DNA of 64,000 bases from Okeania sp. SIO1I7. GTDB taxonomy: Bacteria > Cyanobacteriota > Cyanobacteriia > Cyanobacteriales > Microcoleaceae. Below, piece after piece: positions 57,963 through 64,000 of this stretch. The notes under the pieces were generated by a model. That model was not told the DNA's origin. It searched no databases and worked only from the letters and a program-made list of their open reading frames with translations. The translations under genes and the position numbers were made by a program. The number at the start of each line of letters is the position of its first letter. Within the stretch, counting starts at the first letter, position 1. Location of the stretch: positions 442,873-506,872 of the forward strand of contig JAAHGF010000004.1 in the NCBI GenBank assembly GCA_010672585.1. The letters run 5' to 3'.

Positions 57963-60900
57963 ACTTAGTTGAATTCTTACAAGACCTTTCCCAAAAAGGT
58001 GTTAGATTATGGTCTGAGGGAGGAAAGTTGCGGAGTGGAGGTTCCCAAGAGGTATTGACTCCAGAAGTTATTGCCCTACTTAAGGAACACAAAACTGAAA
58101 TCTTGCATTTATTGAGTAAACTGCCAGATATATCACAAATCTATCCTCTCTCCTATGGTCAAAAAGGTCTCTGGTTTTTGTGGAAATTATCACCTGATAA
58201 TCATAATTACAATGTGTCAACTGCTATGCGGATGTACTGCCAGGTAGATATAATTGCTTGGCAGCAGACATTTCAAGAATTAAAAAAGCGCCATCCCCTA
58301 CTACGGACTACATTCCCCGAATGGGGCGATCGACCAGTTCAACAGGTGCATGAGAACCAAGAATTAGACTTTCTGCAGATAGATGCTTCCACCTGGAGTG
58401 AAGAGGAGTTACACAAAAAAGTAGTAGAAGCTCATCGGTATCCTTTCGATCTAGAAACAGATTCCGTTATACGAGTTAGGTGGTTCACTGTCTCCAACCA
58501 AAACCATGTGATGTTACTAACCTTCCATCATATTGTATTCGATGGTTGGTCTGGGAATTTGATTGCTAAAGAGATTCCCCAGCTTTACCAAGCAATCTGT
58601 AAAGGAGAGGAATACTGTTTGTCTCCACTGAATTATTCGTATCAAGATTATGTTCGTTGGCAAAAAGAATTAGTAGAGGGAGAAAAAGGAGAAAAACTTT
58701 GGGAATACTGGCAACAAAAACTGGCAGGGGACTTGCCAGTATTGAATTTGCCCACAGACCGACCGCGACCGCCTATACAAACTGATAACGGTGCTGCTTA
58801 CCCTTTCAAGTTATCTGAAAAACTGACTCAACAACTAAAGGAACTGGCTAAACAAGAAGGGGTAACTCCTAACATGGTTTTGTTGGCTGCTTTTCAAATT
58901 CTGCTTTATCGTTACACTGGTCAAGAGGATATATTGGTGGGTTCTCCCACTGCTGGCAGAACTAGACCTGAGTTTGCCTCAATTGTTGGTCACTTTGTTG
59001 ACTCAGTAGTAATGAGGGCAGATTTGTCAGGGAATCCCTGTTTTAGAGATTTTCTTTCCCAAGTGCGCCAGACAGTGCTGGGATCGCTAGCTCATCAAGA
59101 TTATCCCTTTGCCTTGATAGTAGAGCGGCTGCAGCAAGAACGAGATCCAAGTCGTTCCCCTCTGTTTCAAGCTAGCTTTGTACTACAGAAGTTACTAGCA
59201 GAATCTCAAGATACGCAAAAGCTTGCCTATAGCGGCACAAAAGAAAAAGCCTTGATAAATTTGGGAGGACTTGAGGTAGAAACTTTTGTATTCGATCAAT
59301 TTGAAAGTCAGTTCGATGTATTTATGCAAATGTTAGAAGAGAACTCATATTTGTTTGGGTTCTTAAAATACAATACTGACCTGTTTGATGAACAGACTAT
59401 CGCTGGAATGGTTGCTCATTTCCAAACTTTGGTAGAAGGAATTGTGAGTAACCCGGAGCAGAGGGTAGGAGAACTACCTATATTCAGTGAAACAGAAAAA
59501 CAGCAATTGTTGGTAACATGGAATGACACAAAAACAGATTACCCAACTGACAAATGTATCTATCAGTTATTTGAAGAGCAGGTAGAAAAAACACCAAATG
59601 CAGTAGCAGTAGTATATGAACAGCAAAGCTTAACTTACTCCCAATTAAATCGCAAAGCTAATCAACTGGCCCATTACTTGCAAAAATTGGGAGTCGTTCC
59701 AGACACCCTAGTGGGAATCTGTATCGAGCGTTCAATAGAGATGGTAGTAGGTTTATTAGCCATACTCAAAGCTGGAGGGGCTTATGTCCCATTAGATCCC
59801 AGTTATCCATCAGAACGTTTGGCTTATATGGTTTCTGATGCCCAAGTGTCCCTATTGCTGACCCAGGAATCATTAGTAACATTATTACCAGAGCTTGATG
59901 CTCAGATAGTGTGTTTGGATAGTAATGAAAACCTATGGTCTGACCATTCTCAAGATAATTTGAGCAGTGAAGTTATACCATCAAACTTGGGCTATGTCAT
60001 TTATACCTCTGGCTCCACAGGTAAGCCAAAAGGAGTGGCCATGAGTCAAGGTTCTCTGGTGAACCTGCTCCAGTGGCAACAGCAGGAAACAATAGTTGGT
60101 CAAGGGGCAAAAACTCTACAATTTGCTCCCATTAGCTTCGACGTATCATTCCAAGAAATCTTCTCCACCTGGTGTTCTGGGGGGACTCTGGTGTTAGTGT
60201 CTTCAGAACTGAGACTTGACCCGTTAGCATTGATGGAATTCTTAACTCACAACCAGGTAGAGCGACTATTTTTACCCTTTGTAGCTTTGCAACAGTTGGC
60301 CTCAATGGCTTATCAATGCCAAAATCTGCCACCATTGCGGGAAATAGTAACAGCAGGGGAACAATTGCAGGTGACTCTAGACCTAGTGGAGATGATGAAG
60401 CGACTACCTCAATGTAGACTGCAAAATCAATACGGACCATCAGAAAGCCATGTAGTTTCTGCTTACACATTAGAAGGAGATGCCGAGAAGTGGCCGAAAC
60501 TCCCTCCCATAGGTCGTCCAATTGCCAATGCTAAACTTTATGTTCTCAGCCGTGAGCAACAACCAGTGCCAGTAGGGGTTCCAGGAGAACTTTACATTGG
60601 TGGAGCAGGTCTGGCAAATGGTTATCTGAACCGCCTAGAATTAACATCTCAGAAATTCATCTCTAATCCTTTTGAGAACTCAAAAGCCTCAAAATTATAT
60701 AAAACAGGAGACTTAGCACGTTATCTAGCTGATGGCAACATAGAATTTTTAGGGCGGATAGACCACCAAGTCAAAATCAGAGGATACCGGATAGAAACGG
60801 GAGAAATAGAAGCTACCATAACTCAATATGCCATAGTCAAAGAAACAGTAGTATTAGCCACTGAAAACAACCAGGGTAATAAACATCTAGTGGCCTACCT

Positions 60901-61405
60901 AGTGCTAGAAACCGAAACTCCAGCTAGCTCAAACCCAGAGGTGTCAGAGACAGAACAAATCAGGAAATTGAAACAGTATTTGAAAGAGCGGTTGCCGGAG
61001 TATATGATACCGAGCGGGTTTGTAGTGTTGTCACAACTGCCACTGACTCCTAGTGGTAAGGTAAACCGTAAGGCACTACCTGTACCGGATAATCTCAGTA
61101 GTGTGTCAACAGAATTTGTGGCTCCTGAGACTGAGACAGAAAAGGTCTTAGCAGAGATTTGGGCAGAAGTGTTGGGAATAGAAAAGGTGGGAATACATGA
61201 TAACTTCTTTGATTTGGGTGGGCATTCTTTGATAGCAACTCAGGTTGTGTCTCGGGTGCGAAAAGCCTTTGCAATGGAAATATCTGTAAGTACCTTATTT
61301 GAAAACTCTACCATAGCTAAACTAGCCGAAAATTTAGTTGAGCAACAGTTGGAGCAAGTAGACAGTAATATACTCGAACAAATTTTAGCTGAGGTTGATG
61401 GATAA
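57959..61405 (+). CDS. NRPS module: docking-C-A-PCP (proline-like A domain)
   Basis: 1148 residues. N-terminal beta-hairpin docking domain (TubC type, about 1-58), C domain (about 60-480; HHIVFDGWS near 191), A domain (about 540-1010; YTSGSTGKPKGV near 682, YKTGDLARY, RIDHQVKIRGYRIETGEIEA) and PCP (DNFFDLGGHSLIATQ near 1081). Hand-aligned specificity residues read D-V-Q-F-V-A-Q-V-V-K, nearest to proline or methylproline pockets (DVQ[LF]IAHVVK type) and differing at two positions. It attaches an amino acid to the polyketide. No epimerase, oxidase or thioesterase. C-terminus SNILEQILAEVDG may dock the next NRPS; the 1-bp overlap TAATG links them. Confidence 0.92.
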   Translation: MNLVEFLQDLSQKGVRLWSEGGKLRSGGSQEVLTPEVIALLKEHKTEILHLLSKLPDISQIYPLSYGQKGLWFLWKLSPDNHNYNVSTAMRMYCQVDIIAWQQTFQELKKRHPLLRTTFPEWGDRPVQQVHENQELDFLQIDASTWSEEELHKKVVEAHRYPFDLETDSVIRVRWFTVSNQNHVMLLTFHHIVFDGWSGNLIAKEIPQLYQAICKGEEYCLSPLNYSYQDYVRWQKELVEGEKGEKLWEYWQQKLAGDLPVLNLPTDRPRPPIQTDNGAAYPFKLSEKLTQQLKELAKQEGVTPNMVLLAAFQILLYRYTGQEDILVGSPTAGRTRPEFASIVGHFVDSVVMRADLSGNPCFRDFLSQVRQTVLGSLAHQDYPFALIVERLQQERDPSRSPLFQASFVLQKLLAESQDTQKLAYSGTKEKALINLGGLEVETFVFDQFESQFDVFMQMLEENSYLFGFLKYNTDLFDEQTIAGMVAHFQTLVEGIVSNPEQRVGELPIFSETEKQQLLVTWNDTKTDYPTDKCIYQLFEEQVEKTPNAVAVVYEQQSLTYSQLNRKANQLAHYLQKLGVVPDTLVGICIERSIEMVVGLLAILKAGGAYVPLDPSYPSERLAYMVSDAQVSLLLTQESLVTLLPELDAQIVCLDSNENLWSDHSQDNLSSEVIPSNLGYVIYTSGSTGKPKGVAMSQGSLVNLLQWQQQETIVGQGAKTLQFAPISFDVSFQEIFSTWCSGGTLVLVSSELRLDPLALMEFLTHNQVERLFLPFVALQQLASMAYQCQNLPPLREIVTAGEQLQVTLDLVEMMKRLPQCRLQNQYGPSESHVVSAYTLEGDAEKWPKLPPIGRPIANAKLYVLSREQQPVPVGVPGELYIGGAGLANGYLNRLELTSQKFISNPFENSKASKLYKTGDLARYLADGNIEFLGRIDHQVKIRGYRIETGEIEATITQYAIVKETVVLATENNQGNKHLVAYLVLETETPASSNPEVSETEQIRKLKQYLKERLPEYMIPSGFVVLSQLPLTPSGKVNRKALPVPDNLSSVSTEFVAPETETEKVLAEIWAEVLGIEKVGIHDNFFDLGGHSLIATQVVSRVRKAFAMEISVSTLFENSTIAKLAENLVEQQLEQVDSNILEQILAEVDG

Positions 61406-63033
61406 TGAATGATATCAAAAAACGTCTGGCCAATCTTTCGCCAAAACAACGGGAACAGGTATTGGAAAAGCTGCGACAGCAGCAGTTGCTGCCAACGGCA
61501 AAAGAAAGTCAAGCTATTCCAGTTATTTCTAGAGAACAGGAAATTCCCCTTTCCTACAGTCAAGAAATGATGTGGTTTTGGCATCAGTTCTTGCCAGAAA
61601 GTTCATTATACAATATGCTGGTGAGTCTACAACTAGAGGGTCTGCTGAATGTAAAAGTCTTAGAGCAAAGTCTCAACGAAATCATCCGACGACATGAAAA
61701 CCTACGTACCTGTTTCCCCTCCGTAGACGGAAAAGCCATACAAGTAATTTCGACCGTCGGCAACATCAATCTCTCAACAGTAGAATTACCATCATCACCA
61801 GAACAAACAACCAAACTCCAACAACTAGCCAGCGCTGAAGCAAAAAAACCCTTTGACCTAGCCCAAGGCCCTCTGCTGCGTGCCTCCCTAGTAAAACTCA
61901 GCCCAGAAACTCATATATTAATGTTAACCATGCACCACATAATATATGACGGTTGGTCTATAGGAATACTAGGCTCAGAACTATCTACATTGTATAAATC
62001 CTACAGCCAAGGAAACCCCTCCCCATTATCAGAATTACCCATTCAATATGCCGATTATGCCCACTGGCAACGACAGAAACTCACAGGAGAAGTATTAGAA
62101 AAACATCTGAGCTACTGGAGACAAAAACTAGCAGGAGTTTCCCCAATATCACCCCTACTAACAGACCGCCCACGTCCAGAATTGCAAAGTTTCCAGGGAG
62201 GATCAGAAAAATTTCAACTCAATCAAAACTTGACACAGAAACTCACGCAACTAGGTCAGGAGTCAGGTGCAACATTGTTTATGACTCTGCTAAGTGCATT
62301 TTTTGTCTTACTGTCTCGTTATAGTGGAGAATCTGACTTAATAGTAGGTTCAGGAATTGCTAACCGCAACCGAGTTGAAATTGAGCCGTTAATTGGTGTG
62401 TTTGCCAACATTCTTGCACTTCGTTGTCAGTGTTCAGATGACTCTAGCTTTACCGAATTGTTAACTCAAGTCAAACAAACAACTCAAGAGGCGTATAAAC
62501 ATCAAGATTTACCATTTGAAAAGCTAGTAGATGAACTTTTACCTGAAAGGAACTTAAGCCACAACCCTCTAGTGCAGGTGATATTTAACCTCGTAAATGT
62601 ATCATCAATCAACTCTTGGGATTTAGTAGGATTAAGGATGACTCTGAGGGATGAAGGTATCAGCACCGCTAGAATGGATTTAGAAGTCCATCTGTGGGAA
62701 GCCGAATCAGTTCTAGAAGGCTATTTTATTTACAACACAGACCTATTTGACAGAGCAACCATCACTAGGATGATGGAACATTTCCTAAACCTATTAGAAG
62801 CAATAGTAGTTAATCCCCAAGAAAAAATCTCAAAACTCCCCCTAATAACAGCAACAGAAAAACAGAAAATACTGCAAGAATGGACCAATAGTAAAACAGA
62901 TTATCCAAAAGACAAATGTATCCATCAGTTATTTGAGAAAGTTGTCGAAAAGAACCCAGAAGCAGTAGCCTTAAGATTTGAAGACCAACAACTAACCTAC
63001 ACCACAACAGGTTGGTTGTCTGAAATACATTGA
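61405..63033 (+). pseudogene. truncated NRPS: C domain with broken A-domain start
   Basis: 542 residues. Short N-terminal docking helix (MNDIKKRLANLSPKQREQVL), full C domain (about 35-480; HHIIYDGWSIGILGSELS near 177), then the beginning of an A domain: KCIHQLFEKVVEKNPEAVAL, then FEDQQLTYT. The family would continue with ELNxRANQLA, but the frame passes into TTGWLSEIH and stops, so the A and PCP domains and any release domain are lost. The break lies near 63003-63013. Whether this is a genomic deletion or an assembly joint cannot be seen here. Without it the pathway cannot release or extend its product as encoded. Confidence 0.85.
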
Positions 63034-63178
63034 GCGCGATAAACTAGAGATTTTTTACCTTGATGAATACATTCAATTGTCTGATAATTTTGAAAGTTTA
63101 AAGTCTGATTATCGTTCATGGTTACGCTCCCTGTCTATTTTGAATTCATATTTTCATATAGTGAGTGATATTTTGTGA
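63014..63178 (+). pseudogene. foreign 3' tail of an unidentified gene joined to the NRPS
   Basis: In another frame, 63014-63178 encodes GCLKYIERDKLEIFYLDEYI, then QLSDNFESLKSDYRSWLRSL and SILNSYFHIVSDIL, ending in TGA. It looks like the C-terminal end of a real protein fused out of frame to the NRPS by deletion or insertion. I do not recognise the family. Confidence 0.4.
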
Positions 63179-63756
63179 GCCATCAATAGATGGCAATTGA
63201 GCAATAACACAATAGATGGGCTATCTCCTAGTTAAATTTTTTATTTACATAAATCTAGTTTAAATCGAAAACTATTGGAAAAACTCAGTGTTACTACTGA
63301 TGTTATAGCGCTACGCATTAAGGTTAGGACATTTATAACTCCTGAAATCCTTTGATAGTCTGCTGTTCCCTGTTCCCTATTCCCTATTCCCTATTCAAGT
63401 AGCGCTATATAAATATTTATAGTGATTTTCATCTCGATCATTTCTGTTTTGACACTCTGGGAAAAACGAATTATTCAAGCTAAAGATAAATAGATATCTC
63501 CAAAAAAGAATAGACTTTTTGCAAAAGTAGGCAACAGGCAACAGCTCCGAAAGGCAACAGGGAAGAAAATTTCTGAAAAAAGACACAACAAATGATCTAT
63601 ATGTGTAATTTCCGGAGATTTCTAATTATCTTTGACCAATAAATAAGATGTCATATCATGTCCGGTTGAATACTTATACTTTGAAAGAAGGAAGGGACTT
63701 ATGCTGAGAGCAGCTATGCTGTTTGCGGAGCATTCCGTAAGAAAGGGAAAGAAAGG
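63179..63756. repeat. gene-free region with copies of the window's repeat families
   Basis: 63500-63630 matches the window-start repeat ('actttttgcaaaagtaggca', 'atctatatgtgtaatttcc'). At 63652 begins an ATATCATGTCCGG left end ('atatcatgtccggttgaata'). Runs of 'ccctattccctattccctatt' lie near 63375. No gene. Confidence 0.7.
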
Positions 63757-63780
63757 TTCAAAGGGAGAAGGCTTTTTATC

Positions 63781-64000
63781 ACTAACGGTAGTACCATTAA
63801 ACTTGTTGCTGAAGTAGTTAGCACAAATTGGCAAGATGATTATGCTAGAAAAGTAGAAGAATATGCTTTTTTAAATATTCCAGAATATTGGATTATCGAT
63901 TTTAGAGCATTAGGTGGTTTACAATTTATAGGCAATCCTAAAAACCTACTTTCACAATTTGCCAGTTAGTTAATGGTGTCTATGAACAACAACAATATCG
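63781..64000 (+). pseudogene. Uma2/DUF820-type nuclease fragment, frameshifted, cut by window end
   Basis: Frame from 63781 reads IKLVAEVVSTNWQDDYARKV then EEYAFLNIPEYWIIDFRALG, matching the Uma2 endonuclease-like core (E-V-x-S...D...K...Y...G-V/I-P-E-Y-W-I-I-D). It hits a stop at 63967, but the next frame continues PTFTICQLVNGVYEQQQY from about 63948, so a 1-base shift lies in the AAAAACC run near 63945. The N-terminal half is missing or beyond repair. These proteins are multicopy in cyanobacteria. Confidence 0.75.

Overview
The window comes from a filamentous, non-model cyanobacterium. It carries photosystem I genes psaF and psaJ, a Tic22-like protein, a NhaS3-like antiporter, and frequent HIP1 octamers (gcgatcgc) inside genes. 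Long AT-rich intergenic stretches are packed with short dispersed inverted-repeat elements. The low GC, loose gene packing and repeat load recall Trichodesmium/Okeania-type Oscillatoriales, but that placement is inference.

Layout. 1-900: tandem 323-bp repeat with a nested insertion. 0.9-13 kb: proline-catabolic PutA, a PstS-like lipoprotein, a receptor with HAMP but no output domain, an AAA-GGDEF protein, and two more AAA-like ATPases (one with TPRs and a 39-bp coding minisatellite, one with a predicted N-terminal HTH). 13.8-19.2 kb: a vanadium-haloperoxidase/RTX protein, a ferric-reductase-like membrane protein whose start and stop codons lie in flanking mobile-element ends, a WD40 protein and a small unknown. 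19.4-36 kb: housekeeping genes (threonine aldolase, tsaC, a degenerate histidine kinase, prmC, tic22, tRNA-Pro, two related GNATs, an ACT-like protein, an alpha/beta hydrolase, a PAT-type acetyltransferase, tsaD, psaF-psaJ). Upstream of tsaC lie three decayed tandem copies of its leader and first codons. 36.5-41 kb: nitrilase-family amidase, NhaS3-like antiporter and a two-half CbiX/SirB chelatase.

41.6-63 kb is the accessory core. Two pairs of very small lysine-rich paralogous proteins (A1/A2, B1/B2), each with a purine-rich ribosome binding site, precede a rho-independent terminator, a glycosyltransferase resembling Bacillus CotSA, and a collinear PKS-PKS-NRPS-NRPS locus. Reading order: KS-AT-DH-cMT-KR-ACP, then KS-AT-cMT-KR-ACP, then docking-C-A-PCP with a proline-like specificity pocket, then a C domain whose A domain is broken off and joined to a foreign 3' tail. 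As assembled, the pathway would make a doubly C-methylated polyketide joined to an amino acid, but it lacks a visible loading module and a release domain.

The window ends in repeat elements and a frameshifted Uma2-like nuclease fragment. No intact insertion sequence, CRISPR array or rRNA was seen. IS200/IS605 is present only as TnpB remnants and ends, while MITE-like families are abundant. All family assignments are from motif reading without database searches.
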